A stretch of 64,000 bases of DNA from Bacillota bacterium (GTDB lineage Bacteria > Bacillota > UBA4882 > UBA8346): NCBI GenBank assembly GCA_023429995.1, contig JAEZCE010000029.1, positions 43,416-107,415 of the forward strand, written 5' to 3'. This document shows positions 34,385 to 43,769 of this stretch, one piece after another. Each line of letters begins with the position of its first letter. The first letter of the stretch is position 1. Below the pieces are notes generated by a model. That model was not told where the DNA came from. It was given only the letters and a program-made list of their open reading frames with translations, and did no database searches. The position numbers and the translations under genes are program-made.

Positions 34385-35041
34385 TTATACCGACATTATT
34401 TTCTTGATCTTCTCAACTGCCTCTTTGGTATTACTGACTTCCAGTTTTTTCAGCAAATTCGTAATGTGATTTTTTACGGTATTCTCAGTTGTAAATGTCA
34501 ATTTTGCAATTTGGGAACGGTTCAGATCCTCTTCCAAATATTTTAATACTTCCTTCTCTCTCGTTGTTAGTTGGAAATTTTCCAATACATCATCTTTCTT
34601 TTTCTCAATTAAAAGCTTTTCATAATTCTCTACCATTTTAGTCATTACTTCCGCAGTAGACCATCGTTTTAATACTTCTCTGATGGTTTCAGGCAATTTT
34701 TTAAAATTTTCCTTGACTACAAAATCCTTGGCCCCGGATAAAAGGGCCTTTTCTACATGAACCGGATTTTCCGAACTGGTCGTAACAATGATTTTCGCAT
34801 CGGAAATGGATTTAATTTCCTGAATCCATACTAAACCTTCCGGTTCCACTCCGGAAAAATATAAATCAAGAATGACAATATCCGGTTTTAATAATTTTAA
34901 TAAATGAAGACCCTCCGTATGGTTTTTCGCCGAACCCACCACTATCATATCATCTTCGCAATCCAGCAAAAGGGTTATATACTTAATCCACACCGTTGAA
35001 TCATCTATAATTAATACTTTTGTCTTATCCTGCTCCATCAT
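34385..35041 (-). CDS. NarL/FixJ-family response regulator (orphan)
   Basis: 218 residues from the ATG at 35041 (an adjacent ATG at 35038 is equally possible; AAAGG precedes both). The receiver domain has the acidic pair in LIIDDS, the phospho-acceptor Asp in IVILDLYF near residue 56, the switch Thr in VTTSS and the conserved Lys in FVVKEN. The C-terminal LuxR-type helix-turn-helix is LTTREKEVLKYLEEDLNRSQIAKLTFTTENTVKNHITNLLKKLEV. No histidine kinase is adjacent. A good terminator follows directly, so it is a single-gene unit. Confidence 0.92.
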   Translation of the reverse strand: MMEQDKTKVLIIDDSTVWIKYITLLLDCEDDMIVVGSAKNHTEGLHLLKLLKPDIVILDLYFSGVEPEGLVWIQEIKSISDAKIIVTTSSENPVHVEKALLSGAKDFVVKENFKKLPETIREVLKRWSTAEVMTKMVENYEKLLIEKKKDDVLENFQLTTREKEVLKYLEEDLNRSQIAKLTFTTENTVKNHITNLLKKLEVSNTKEAVEKIKKIMSV

Positions 35042-35470
35042 AACCTTTCTCTGCCTTATCAAAATCTATCGAACCATTATGTACTTAATATTCAGATCCT
35101 GATAAGTTTCATTTTCGCCTCACTTTCTGGATATATTTTCCTAATTTATTTTTTTAGGTTTATTAATTAAACAAAAAGATTCTTTCATAAGCAAATCATT
35201 AATTGTTAGAAGAACTCTCCAATCGATAGATTCCATAATTTCTTGAAATTAAACCAAAACCCTTTGTCGAATTTTACTATTTTTTACATTATTCATCTTG
35301 TCGCAGCACTATTGCAAATAATTATTTTTTTGCCAAGCCAAGAAAACTGTCGATGTCGATTATTCTGATTTTTTGACGAAACCCCATGACATCCTTTTAT
35401 ATTATAATATATCATATTTCTTGTCCCCTACATTTCCTTTTCGGGACAACCCCACTCAAGAGGATTTTAG
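35042..35470. other. AT-rich gap upstream of the response regulator
   Basis: About 430 bases between the start of the response regulator and the 3' end of spoVR. It is AT-rich, with oligo-A and oligo-T tracts, and should hold the response regulator promoter. I could not pick a convincing promoter pair, operator or gene. Confidence 0.4.
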
Positions 35471-36838
35471 TTATTCATACACCGTAATTTTTTTGGTTTC
35501 ACTGCAGAGTAACCTTTTCTCTTTCCCCTTTATGGAGGTGTATAGTTCGACGGGATTGCCCCATAACTCCGCCAAATGTTTAAGAGTTTCTCCAGCATAG
35601 GTCAGCTCCAAATCACGATCGTCATATTCGTGTTCGAGGATTAAAGTATGATCTTTAAAGTTCAGCTCTTTCACTTTAATAACCGGTATTGATCCAGTGC
35701 CCACAGTTGCGCAAAGAGTGTCCCGAATGTGCTCCCAACCGTTTTTATCCGCAACCTCCGTCACGATCACTTTATCCTCGCTGGCGTAATATTCGAACAA
35801 ATGAAGCTCTTCGCATAATTCCCGTGTCAGATAACGCCGGATAAACGAACGGTCATTTTCAATTTCCCGGGCCTCAAATATTTTGGCCAAGCTGTAACGC
35901 CGTTCCAGGTCTTTGAAAATCGTAAATCCTAAATGGTAGGGATTGAGTCCGTGTTCATGGGGGCGAATCACTTGATGATGGCGTTTTAAAAATTCCAAAT
36001 GCAAATCAGGAGGTAAGTTCAAACTTTGGAGGGTTCGAAAATGCCAAAAACTGGCCCATCCTTCGTTCATGATTTTAGTCTCTATCTGCGGCAAAAAGTA
36101 CTCGCTTTCATTGTGGACGATCCGTAAGATATCCCGTTCCCATTCTTCCATCCTACCATATTCGGCAATGAACCAGAGAAGGTCTTCTTCCGGCTCTAAA
36201 GGAATTTTATTCAAATTGGGCGGGGTAATCTCCGGGATTTGACCGAAAGCGTCCCTTTGAGTCTTTTGCTGATATCCACTGGATAAACGTTTCTTCTGTT
36301 CCTCTACAGTCAGCCTGCGCCTTCCGGGCATCCGGTTAATCTGAAAACGCAGCGCATGGGCCGCATCCAAAATACGTTCAACCTTGAGATATCCAATACT
36401 GGGGTCTTGCAAATATTCACGAATCCGATCCCCGTGATTCTTGAAATTTTCAATCGTCAACTCGGCCCGGGTCGTTCCAAAAAGCCGGTTGTTTTTAAAA
36501 AAATCATTATGCCCGTATACATGGGCAATCGTCAATATCTGTAATAACAGGGAGTTATCCCGCATTAAATATGCCAGGCACGGATTGGAATTAATCACCA
36601 TCTCGTAAGGAAGACCGCTTAAATTGAAGCGGTAAAAAGTATTGAGTCTTTCAAACGCCTTCCCGTAGCTCCAATGCGGATAATGGCAAGGCATACCAAT
36701 ATAAGCTTCATAGCCCAACATTTCCTCATAAGAACAAATCTCAAATTCCTGCCCATAACAATTCAGACCGAATTCTTTAACGGCTTTTTCGATCTCTTCA
36801 TTCCACTTTTCCAGCTCCGCGATAGTAAATTCACCCAT
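35471..36838 (-). CDS. spoVR: SpoVR family stage V sporulation protein
   Basis: 455 residues. The family blocks include an N-terminal GLNCYGQEFEICSYEEMLGYEAYIGMPCHYPHWSYGKAFER-like region, INSNPCLAYLMRDNSLLLQILTIAHVYGHNDFFKNN and NEGWASFWHFRTLQSLNLP, with conserved His and Glu residues. B. subtilis SpoVR is needed for normal spore cortex; in other bacteria it works with YeaH/YhbH and PrkA in stress survival. TAGGAG precedes the start. It is the last gene of the leftward prkA-yhbH-spoVR set. Confidence 0.95.
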   Translation of the reverse strand: MGEFTIAELEKWNEEIEKAVKEFGLNCYGQEFEICSYEEMLGYEAYIGMPCHYPHWSYGKAFERLNTFYRFNLSGLPYEMVINSNPCLAYLMRDNSLLLQILTIAHVYGHNDFFKNNRLFGTTRAELTIENFKNHGDRIREYLQDPSIGYLKVERILDAAHALRFQINRMPGRRRLTVEEQKKRLSSGYQQKTQRDAFGQIPEITPPNLNKIPLEPEEDLLWFIAEYGRMEEWERDILRIVHNESEYFLPQIETKIMNEGWASFWHFRTLQSLNLPPDLHLEFLKRHHQVIRPHEHGLNPYHLGFTIFKDLERRYSLAKIFEAREIENDRSFIRRYLTRELCEELHLFEYYASEDKVIVTEVADKNGWEHIRDTLCATVGTGSIPVIKVKELNFKDHTLILEHEYDDRDLELTYAGETLKHLAELWGNPVELYTSIKGKEKRLLCSETKKITVYE

Positions 36839-36864
36839 GGTTTCTCCTAACTTTTCCCAGCGGT

Positions 36865-38082
36865 TTAAGGCTTTTCCGATTCCCTCTTTATACTGTTTTG
36901 TTCTTCATTGGCCAACATATCCCGTAGAGCCGGCCAAATATCTTCCCGTCCTGCAATTGAAACCAACGAAAAATTGGCGGCATGAATCTGCTCCTGATAT
37001 AACTTTTTCATCGTACTATAACCGGTCATGATTTCTCCATATCCGAACAAATTACACACTTCACATAACTTTTGAGCCAAGGCAACCGCTTTAGCGTTAT
37101 CTTCATCCCAATTATCACCATCGCTGCAGTGAAACGCATAGATGTTCCAACGGGACGGCGGATAACGTTCCTCAATAACCTGCAAAGCTTTCTCATAACC
37201 ACTGCTGATGTAGGTACCGCCGGATTCCCCTTTATGAAAAAAATCATCTTCAGTCACTTCTGCAGCCTGTGTTGTATGAGCAATAAAGGCCAATTCAACC
37301 TGGTAGTACTTGAGCCGGATGAATTGATACAAAAGGAAGTAAAAACTGCGGGCCAAATACTTTTTGGTCTGGTCCATCGAGCCTGAAGTATCCATAATAC
37401 ATATCACCACCGCATTCGACTCCGGAGTTCGGTCTTCCCTCATTCGATGGTACCGGAGATCTTCTTCCCGGAAAGGGAAGCGTTCCTTATCATCCGGAAG
37501 TCCCGAACTTATTTCGCCTTCTTCCTCATTTCGTTTAGTCCCCTGACGGCTCCCTTGGCGGCGCTTGATTTTTTCAATCACCGCCTTTTTTTTGGCGAGC
37601 CGCGGCGGTATTCCCTTATGTTGGTATCCACTCCACTTCTGCCTGGTGACGGTCTCCATTTCGGCCAGGTTTTTACGTTCCATAAAAGGCAGGTTTAAAT
37701 CGTCAAATAAATAACTAACAATTTCTTCCAGGGTTATTTCGGTTTCATAAATGTCTTCACCGGGCTCACTACCAGGGCCCTGTCCGCCTGTCCCAGCCTC
37801 AGCCTTATCCGGGTTTTCCTGACGGAATACATCGCCCCGTTCTTCCTCACCCGTACCGCTGCCCACCCCCGGCTGGTTTTTACCATAAATAAACTGATAT
37901 TCTTTAAGGCTTTTAATGGGTATTTTAATTTTCTTTTGACCGCTTTGGCCGATAATACTCTCTTCGGCAATAATTTGACCGATGTTTTTTTTGATCGATT
38001 GTTCAACCAATTGACGATGTCTGCGACGATCTTCGCTGGCCCGCCCAGAATCTCCGCAAGATTCCCGAAAAACAGCCATCAT
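36865..38082 (-). CDS. yhbH: DUF444 protein (YhbH/YeaH), sporulation and stress, von Willebrand A-like
   Basis: 405 residues. The N-terminal 30 residues are basic (DRRRHRQLVEQSIKKNI), followed by a low-complexity acidic-glycine stretch near 72-110. The von Willebrand A-like domain begins near residue 225 with the MIDAS motif DTSGS at 231-235 and continues with SGGTYISSGYEKALQVIEERYP, a second metal-site element. The protein is a fixed partner of PrkA and SpoVR. Its start is 96 bases downstream of prkA and its stop 26 bases before spoVR. Confidence 0.94.
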   Translation of the reverse strand: MMAVFRESCGDSGRASEDRRRHRQLVEQSIKKNIGQIIAEESIIGQSGQKKIKIPIKSLKEYQFIYGKNQPGVGSGTGEEERGDVFRQENPDKAEAGTGGQGPGSEPGEDIYETEITLEEIVSYLFDDLNLPFMERKNLAEMETVTRQKWSGYQHKGIPPRLAKKKAVIEKIKRRQGSRQGTKRNEEEGEISSGLPDDKERFPFREEDLRYHRMREDRTPESNAVVICIMDTSGSMDQTKKYLARSFYFLLYQFIRLKYYQVELAFIAHTTQAAEVTEDDFFHKGESGGTYISSGYEKALQVIEERYPPSRWNIYAFHCSDGDNWDEDNAKAVALAQKLCEVCNLFGYGEIMTGYSTMKKLYQEQIHAANFSLVSIAGREDIWPALRDMLANEEQNSIKRESEKP

Positions 38083-38103
38083 AAAACACCTTCCTTCCAG
38101 TCA

Positions 38104-38160
38104 TGTTATTGGTTATTAGCAACTAATTCCCCACCAATAACCAATAACCAATATCCTAAT
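38104..38160. repeat. Short inverted repeat of TTGGTTATTR units between prkA and yhbH
   Basis: GTTATTGGTTATTAG on one side and CCAATAACCAATAACCAAT on the other pair across a short spacer, giving a hairpin in the prkA-yhbH gap. It may tune the ratio of the two products or be a small dispersed repeat. Confidence 0.45.
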
Positions 38161-38178
38161 AACTGGTTTGAACCGTTT

Positions 38179-40107
38179 TTAATCTTTCCATAAATTATTA
38201 GCCGCGTATTTCAAAACCACATTGCAGCAATGATCACAATATCCGTTCTTTTTCATTTCCGCTACCATCGCGTTATACTTCTCGTTTTGTTCCTTATCTC
38301 TGACTTTCGATTGGGTTATGACCCTTGACAACTCTCTTACCGAGGCGGTCAGCTTCTTTTCTATGGCCACCTTAAGAGGCTCATAACTGTTATAATCAAG
38401 AGCGCCTCCATTTCGAAGCACAAAAAACATATACGCCGTTACATCCTGTCTAAAACCCTTGGCAGCAGTTCCTGTAATGCCAATCTGCTCCTCAATGGAT
38501 TGGAGAAATTTCTCATCCGGTTCAAGTTCTTCCCCGGTATTTTTATCCTTGAGCTTGGTCCGATTGGCATAGGCCTCGGCATGATCAAGATAATTGTTAA
38601 ATAAATCCTGTGCTTGCTCCCGATAACCGTGGATAAAGGCTTTAGTAACTTCCAATTCCAAGATTTTATGATACTCTTTACGTAAAATGTTTTGCAAGAA
38701 ACCGAGATAACGTTTACGATCCTCCTCCGGCAAGGATAATTCTTTAACCGATTTAATCATCGTGTCTAAGACCGAAAGCGGATTGATGCAATCATTCTCC
38801 GATTCCGATAAGGCAATATCCAGGCTTTTCATTATAAAACGGGTTGAAATGCCGCTCATACCTTCCTTAATCGTCGCCTCCTCGCGGAGTTCCACAATAT
38901 CCACTTTTTTCGTGCTTCCTTGTTCCAAGATTTCTTCTCCATTATAGATCTTGAGCTTCGTCAGGGGATCAACCTTGGCCGATGGCGCGAGCCGGGTTAA
39001 AATCGCGAACATCGAGGCAATTTCGATTGTATGAGGCGCAATGTGCGCTTTGAAATTGCTCTGGCGTAGAATCTTCTGATAAATCTTAATCTCTTCCCCG
39101 AGTTCCAAACAATAAGGAACTTCAATCTTGACAATCCGGTCCAAAATAGCTTCATTGGTATGATCGGATTTAAATTTATTCCATTCCGCCTCATTGGAGT
39201 GGGCTAAAATAACCCCGTCAAAATAAATCATGGCTCCTTTGCCGGGAGAGGGAATCGATTTTTCCTGAGTAGCAGTAATCATGGTGTGCAAATATTCAAT
39301 CTCATTTTTAAATACTTCGATGAATTCAACCAGGCCACGGTTTCCCACGTTAAATGCGCCATTTAAGGCAAGAACCCGCGGATCATCTTCGGGAAAAAGG
39401 TCCATTTTCGAGATGTCGACGGATCCGATCAACACAGAGGTATCTTGGTTATTGGGATCAACTGGGGGTACAACACCGATGCCTTTACGGGAGCGAATCG
39501 AAAACTCCCCGGTTTCAACGGGCATTTTTTCGTACTCGCCATGATATTCGTTCTTTAAGCGGTAACGGCATATCGGACAAAGGTCACCCTCCACATCGAC
39601 TTTCAACAGCTGAGTGAAATCAGCTCGCAGATGTTTGGGAATTAAATGCAAAGGTTCTTCCCGCATCGGGCAACCCTTAATTGCATAAATCGGTGGCGCT
39701 GATTCCAATGCCCGCTTCAGTTGTTCCATAATGGAAGATTTTCCCGCGCCGACCGGTCCCTCAAGATATAGTACTTGGCGGGATTCCTCGCCCCTCATGG
39801 AAGCTGCATGAAAAAAACGGACAATTTTCATTAGCGTTCGGTCAATCCCATAAAAATCATCAAAGAATATATATTTTTTTAGGATATCATTACCGTATAT
39901 CCTACGCAATTTGGGATTTTCCTCGGTTTTGATCACTTCGACGCCGGGACCGATGATTAACTGGTAAAGCCGCTGGTGCGCTAATTGCACGATTTCGGGA
40001 TTTTCCTTCACCTTTTCCAGATAATCCAAAAAAGTCCCTTCGTAATGGCAATGGGTCCGTTCCGAACGATCTTTCTTGATTAATTCGGCTATCTCATTAG
40101 GTTCCAT
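38179..40107 (-). CDS. prkA: PrkA family serine protein kinase / AAA+ protein
   Basis: 642 residues from the ATG at 40107, with GGAGG 7 bases upstream; the longer frame has no site. The N-terminal AAA_PrkA domain has Walker A GPVGAGKSS at residues 117-125 and later GAMIYFDGVILAHSNEAEWNKF. A CPICRY pair near 177 and a terminal CDHC may bind metal. The C-terminal kinase-like domain follows from near residue 390. Members are spore-coat or stress kinases, and recent work on relatives shows protease activity in the AAA+ part. It heads the prkA-yhbH-spoVR operon. Confidence 0.95.
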   Translation of the reverse strand: MEPNEIAELIKKDRSERTHCHYEGTFLDYLEKVKENPEIVQLAHQRLYQLIIGPGVEVIKTEENPKLRRIYGNDILKKYIFFDDFYGIDRTLMKIVRFFHAASMRGEESRQVLYLEGPVGAGKSSIMEQLKRALESAPPIYAIKGCPMREEPLHLIPKHLRADFTQLLKVDVEGDLCPICRYRLKNEYHGEYEKMPVETGEFSIRSRKGIGVVPPVDPNNQDTSVLIGSVDISKMDLFPEDDPRVLALNGAFNVGNRGLVEFIEVFKNEIEYLHTMITATQEKSIPSPGKGAMIYFDGVILAHSNEAEWNKFKSDHTNEAILDRIVKIEVPYCLELGEEIKIYQKILRQSNFKAHIAPHTIEIASMFAILTRLAPSAKVDPLTKLKIYNGEEILEQGSTKKVDIVELREEATIKEGMSGISTRFIMKSLDIALSESENDCINPLSVLDTMIKSVKELSLPEEDRKRYLGFLQNILRKEYHKILELEVTKAFIHGYREQAQDLFNNYLDHAEAYANRTKLKDKNTGEELEPDEKFLQSIEEQIGITGTAAKGFRQDVTAYMFFVLRNGGALDYNSYEPLKVAIEKKLTASVRELSRVITQSKVRDKEQNEKYNAMVAEMKKNGYCDHCCNVVLKYAANNLWKD

Positions 40108-40676
40108 ATCCATCCCTCCGCTCTTAGCTAAAAAAATCAATCCACTCTGAATTTAGCACAAATCCGGCAATCAACCTTTGATATGATAACTTGCCGGATT
40201 TAGATTGTTAAGCCGTTTTAAACCGGCTTTCACTTTCCCTTAGAACCTTCCATATGTAAAACGCAGTCGAATAGCGGCTAGAAAGACACTGCTCAACATC
40301 ATTTGAGGATTTCCAATAAGCCCCTCCTAGCAATCCATACCGGAACTTATCCCCAATCTCAGAATAATTTCAGCTAAATCGTATTACTATATTTTATTAA
40401 GGAAAACCCGATTTGACGCCTACCCTTTTTCCAGATTCTTCGCAGAAGAGGCATATTTCACAGGCAATCACAATAAAAAACCCAAATTTTTATCGATTGG
40501 GTAAATTTTAGGCAGTAAATTTTTAATCAAAAAAATTAACCCTTATCCTCCCCGCGCACAAAATAAAAACATATGCCGCAAGACTCAGTAAGCAGGGTTT
40601 ACCAAAAGTAGGCAGAATTATAAAAACAAGCGAATGCTCTGAAAATAACCCTCATAAAGGAAAACGGAGGTTGGAT
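40108..40676. other. Divergent control region between prkA and gpmA
   Basis: 569 bases without a gene. It should contain both divergent promoters. AAGCCGTTTTAAACCGGCTT (40210-40229) is a near-perfect hairpin. On the reverse strand CCCAA and TTGGG (about 40480-40501) form a small hairpin followed by T6, a possible terminator of antisense transcription. No riboswitch was recognised. Confidence 0.4.
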
Positions 40677-41426
40677 ATGAACAAACTGGTATTATTAAGG
40701 CATGGCGAGAGTGTTTGGAACCAGGAAAACCGTTTTACAGGATGGACAGATGTGGACCTTTCCGAAAAAGGACGCCTTGAAGCCCATGCGGCGGGAAAAA
40801 CATTAAAAAGCGAGGATTACACCTTTGATATCGCTTATACATCAGTTTTGCAGCGGGCGATCAAAACTTTATGGCTGGTACTGGAAGAAACCGAACAAAC
40901 CTGGATCCCGGAGATAAAGTCCTGGCATTTGAATGAACGGCATTACGGAGCATTACAAGGACTGAATAAAGCCGAAACCATCAAAAAGTACGGTGAAGAA
41001 CAAGTTCACATCTGGCGGCGGAGTTTCGACATTTTGCCTCCCGCACTATCGCCTGACGATCCCCGGCATCCGGGGAACGAAGCCAAGTATCGCCATTTAA
41101 CCAAAGAGGAATTACCTCTGACTGAAAGTTTAAAGGATACCATAGACCGTTTTCTCCCCTATTGGCGCCGGGAAATCGCTCCCCGGATCCAATCCGGACA
41201 AAAAGTATTGATTACCGCTCATGGAAATACATTGCGGGCGCTGGTCAAACATCTTGATGCCATTTCCGAAGAAGAAATCGCCGAACTCAATATTCCCACC
41301 GGGATTCCTCTTGTTTATGAGCTTGATGAAACGTTAAAGCCCCTTAAGCATTATTATTTAGGTGATCAGGACATTATTCACACAGCCATCCAAAGCGTAG
41401 TCAAACAGGGGAAGGCCGAAGGATAA
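40677..41426 (+). CDS. gpmA: 2,3-bisphosphoglycerate-dependent phosphoglycerate mutase
   Basis: 249 residues from the ATG at 40677, with GGAGG 6 bases upstream. LRHGESVWNQENRFTGWTDVDLSE holds the phosphorylated histidine of the RHG motif and the family signature. ERHYGALQGLNK and the late TAHGNTLRALVKHLD supply the second catalytic histidine and substrate contacts. The enzyme interconverts 3- and 2-phosphoglycerate in glycolysis. It is monocistronic. The length is normal for GpmA. Confidence 0.97.
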   Translation: MNKLVLLRHGESVWNQENRFTGWTDVDLSEKGRLEAHAAGKTLKSEDYTFDIAYTSVLQRAIKTLWLVLEETEQTWIPEIKSWHLNERHYGALQGLNKAETIKKYGEEQVHIWRRSFDILPPALSPDDPRHPGNEAKYRHLTKEELPLTESLKDTIDRFLPYWRREIAPRIQSGQKVLITAHGNTLRALVKHLDAISEEEIAELNIPTGIPLVYELDETLKPLKHYYLGDQDIIHTAIQSVVKQGKAEG

Positions 41427-41471
41427 GGTCCCAATGGGTTGTGTTGATTTGATCCTCCGCTGCTGAAAATC

Positions 41472-41790
41472 GGCCAACCCTCCATCTATCTTCCTCCCTC
41501 GAAGGGAGGAACGAACTGTGAATCTGTAAGTGTGTTGGGCTAACAAATCCTAGTAAAACGTTCTCTAAATAAGTACCCAATGATTGTGAACGTTTTACTT
41601 AAGTAGAGCGTATCTTCCCCGTTTCTGATTACCATTTATTTACGATACGCTCTACTAGTTTCTCCAGCCCGGCCTAAAACCCTTTGGAACAGCAGTTTTG
41701 CGGCTCATCTCCCACAAAAAAACTTTAACAGGGCATACACGAAGCGCTTTCGTTCCTCCCTCAGGGAGGAAGCAAGATGGAGGGTTGGCC
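41472..41790. repeat. 319-bp element bounded by 42-44-bp inverted repeats with nested hairpins
   Basis: The left arm starts GGCCAACCCTCCATCT (41472) and the right arm ends with its exact complement (41790). About 40 of 42-44 positions match. Each arm is itself a hairpin, CTTCCTCCCT against AGGGAGGAA. Inside are two further perfect inverted pairs: AGTAAAACGTTC (41552-41563) with 41588-41599, and AGTAGAGCGTATC (41602-41614) with 41644-41656. There is no open frame and no ribosome site. It fills the gap between gpmA and the DppF-type gene, whose 3' ends face each other. It may be a mobile miniature element or a structured RNA. Confidence 0.75.
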
Positions 41791-41808
41791 TAAAAAGCAC
41801 CACCGGCT

Positions 41809-42777
41809 TTATGTCGTGCACAAATGACAAGCAACCCAGTGCCGGGGCTGCGCTTCAATAAACTCCGGCATTTGGCGGCTACAGATATCCATCGCCTCCG
41901 GGCAACGGGTGTGGAAGCGGCACCCCTGCGGGGGATTAATCGGGCTCGGGACATCACCGGTCAAGATAATCCGCTCTTTTCTAGCTTTCGGATCCGGGAC
42001 CGGAATCGCCGAAAGCAGCGCCCGCGTGTAAGGATGCAAGGGTCTGGCATAGAGCTCATCCCCATCGGCAAGTTCTACCAATTTGCCAAGATACATGACG
42101 CCAACCCGGTCACTGACATGCTTCACCACATTAAGCCCATGGGCGATAAAAAGATACGTCAACCCGAACTCGGCCTGTAAGTCTTTAAGCAGGTTTAGGA
42201 CCTGGGACTGGATGGAAACATCCAAAGCCGAAACCGGTTCATCACAAACCACTAATTTCGGGCGGGTTGCCAATGCCCTTGCAATACCGATCCGTTGCCG
42301 TTGTCCTCCGCTGAATTCATGGGGATAACGACGGGCATAATTCGAATCAAGTCCCACCAAATTCATTAATTCGCGAACTTTATCCTTGCAGGCTTTTCCC
42401 CGAGCCAAATTATGCCGGACCAGAGGTTCGCCGATAATCTGTTCTACCGTCATCCGGGGATTTAACGAGGAATAGGGATCCTGAAAAATGATTTGCATCT
42501 CCCGCCGTAAATGTCTGAGCTCTTTGGATGACAATTCCGACAGTTTTTGACCTTCAAAAATGATTTCTCCCGAAGTAGGGGCGAGCAAATGAAGAATTAC
42601 CCGGCCGATGGTGGATTTCCCGCAACCGCTTTCACCCACGAGCCCTAAAGTCTCACCTTTACCAATGGTAAAACTGACATCATCGACTGCCTGAACATGC
42701 GATAAAACCCGGCCGAAAAAACTTTTTTGCACCGGAAAATATTTTCGCACCGATTCAACCCTAACCAGATCTTCCAT
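41809..42777 (-). CDS. Dipeptide/oligopeptide ABC transporter ATPase, DppF/OppF type
   Basis: 322 residues from the ATG at 42777, whose A is shared with the TGA of the preceding gene. Walker A is GESGCGKST near residue 45, signature FSGGQRQRIGIARAL near 150 and Walker B LVVCDEPVSALD near 170. The C-terminal oligo_HPY region CRFHTRCPEAMDIC ends with CHLC. It is the last gene of the leftward peptide-transporter operon. Confidence 0.93.
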   Translation of the reverse strand: MEDLVRVESVRKYFPVQKSFFGRVLSHVQAVDDVSFTIGKGETLGLVGESGCGKSTIGRVILHLLAPTSGEIIFEGQKLSELSSKELRHLRREMQIIFQDPYSSLNPRMTVEQIIGEPLVRHNLARGKACKDKVRELMNLVGLDSNYARRYPHEFSGGQRQRIGIARALATRPKLVVCDEPVSALDVSIQSQVLNLLKDLQAEFGLTYLFIAHGLNVVKHVSDRVGVMYLGKLVELADGDELYARPLHPYTRALLSAIPVPDPKARKERIILTGDVPSPINPPQGCRFHTRCPEAMDICSRQMPEFIEAQPRHWVACHLCTT

Positions 42778-43760
42778 CAGACGTTCACTCCTTCCGCCGT
42801 ATGCAGCCAGCAACAAACTTGACGACCGTCGGCTATCCTTACCAAACCAGGCCGTTCTTTGCTACAGCGCAGTCCGGCATTGGGGCAGCGTGGGTAAAAG
42901 GAGCAACCCGGGGGCAACATACTCAAATCCGGGACCGATCCGTCAATAACATAAAGACGGTTATGGTCGCCATCCAGCTTGGGAATGGACTTGAGTAATC
43001 CGATTGTATAAGGATGAAGCGGGTTTTCAAACAATTGCTCTACCGGAGCTTCCTCCATAACTTGTCCGGCATACATTACGATAACCCGGTCAGCTATTTC
43101 GGCAACAACAGCCAAATCATGGGTAATCAGCATAATGGCCATTCCAAAATCTTCCCGCATTTTCCCCATCAAGTCCAGGATTTGAGCTTGAATGGTTACA
43201 TCAAGGGCTGTTGTCGGTTCATCGGCAATCAGCAAATCGGGACGGCAGGACAAGGCCATGGCTATCATTACCCGCTGCCTCATTCCGCCCGACAGTTGAT
43301 GGGGATAATCAAAGGCCCGTTTTTCCGGTGAAGGTATCCCGATGGTCCGCAGCAAATCGACAGCCCGTTCCCAAGCCTCATGCTTCTTGAGTCCTTGATG
43401 CTGGATAATCGCCTCGGCTATTTGGTCTCCGATGCGGTGCACCGGATTTAAGGAAGTCATCGGTTCTTGGAAGATCATTGAAATTTTATTACCGCGAATC
43501 TCGCGCATTTTCTTTTCCGTCAAAGTCAACAGGTCTTCCCCATGAAAGATTATCCGGCCTCCCACGATTTCACCCGGAGGATTGGGTATCAGCCGCATGA
43601 TCGAAAGTGAAGTCACGGATTTTCCGCTGCCCGACTCGCCCACAATGGCCACAGTTTCTTTTTCATGCAGTGAAAAACTGATATTATCAACGGCACGGAC
43701 AATCTTCCCATCCGTCTTGAATTGGGTTTGTAAGTTTTCAATACTGATAAGTTCCGCCAT
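42777..43760 (-). CDS. Dipeptide/oligopeptide ABC transporter ATPase, DppD/OppD type
   Basis: 327 residues. Walker A GESGSGKSV is near residue 40, signature LSGGMRQRVMIAMAL near 155 and Walker B LLIADEPTTALD near 175. The C-terminus has the cysteine motif CSFYPRCPNAGLRC typical of DppD/OppD. The stop overlaps the DppF start by one base, showing coupled translation. It lies 9 bases behind the DppC-type gene. Confidence 0.93.
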   Translation of the reverse strand: MAELISIENLQTQFKTDGKIVRAVDNISFSLHEKETVAIVGESGSGKSVTSLSIMRLIPNPPGEIVGGRIIFHGEDLLTLTEKKMREIRGNKISMIFQEPMTSLNPVHRIGDQIAEAIIQHQGLKKHEAWERAVDLLRTIGIPSPEKRAFDYPHQLSGGMRQRVMIAMALSCRPDLLIADEPTTALDVTIQAQILDLMGKMREDFGMAIMLITHDLAVVAEIADRVIVMYAGQVMEEAPVEQLFENPLHPYTIGLLKSIPKLDGDHNRLYVIDGSVPDLSMLPPGCSFYPRCPNAGLRCSKERPGLVRIADGRQVCCWLHTAEGVNV

Positions 43761-43769
43761 TTTGTTCTC

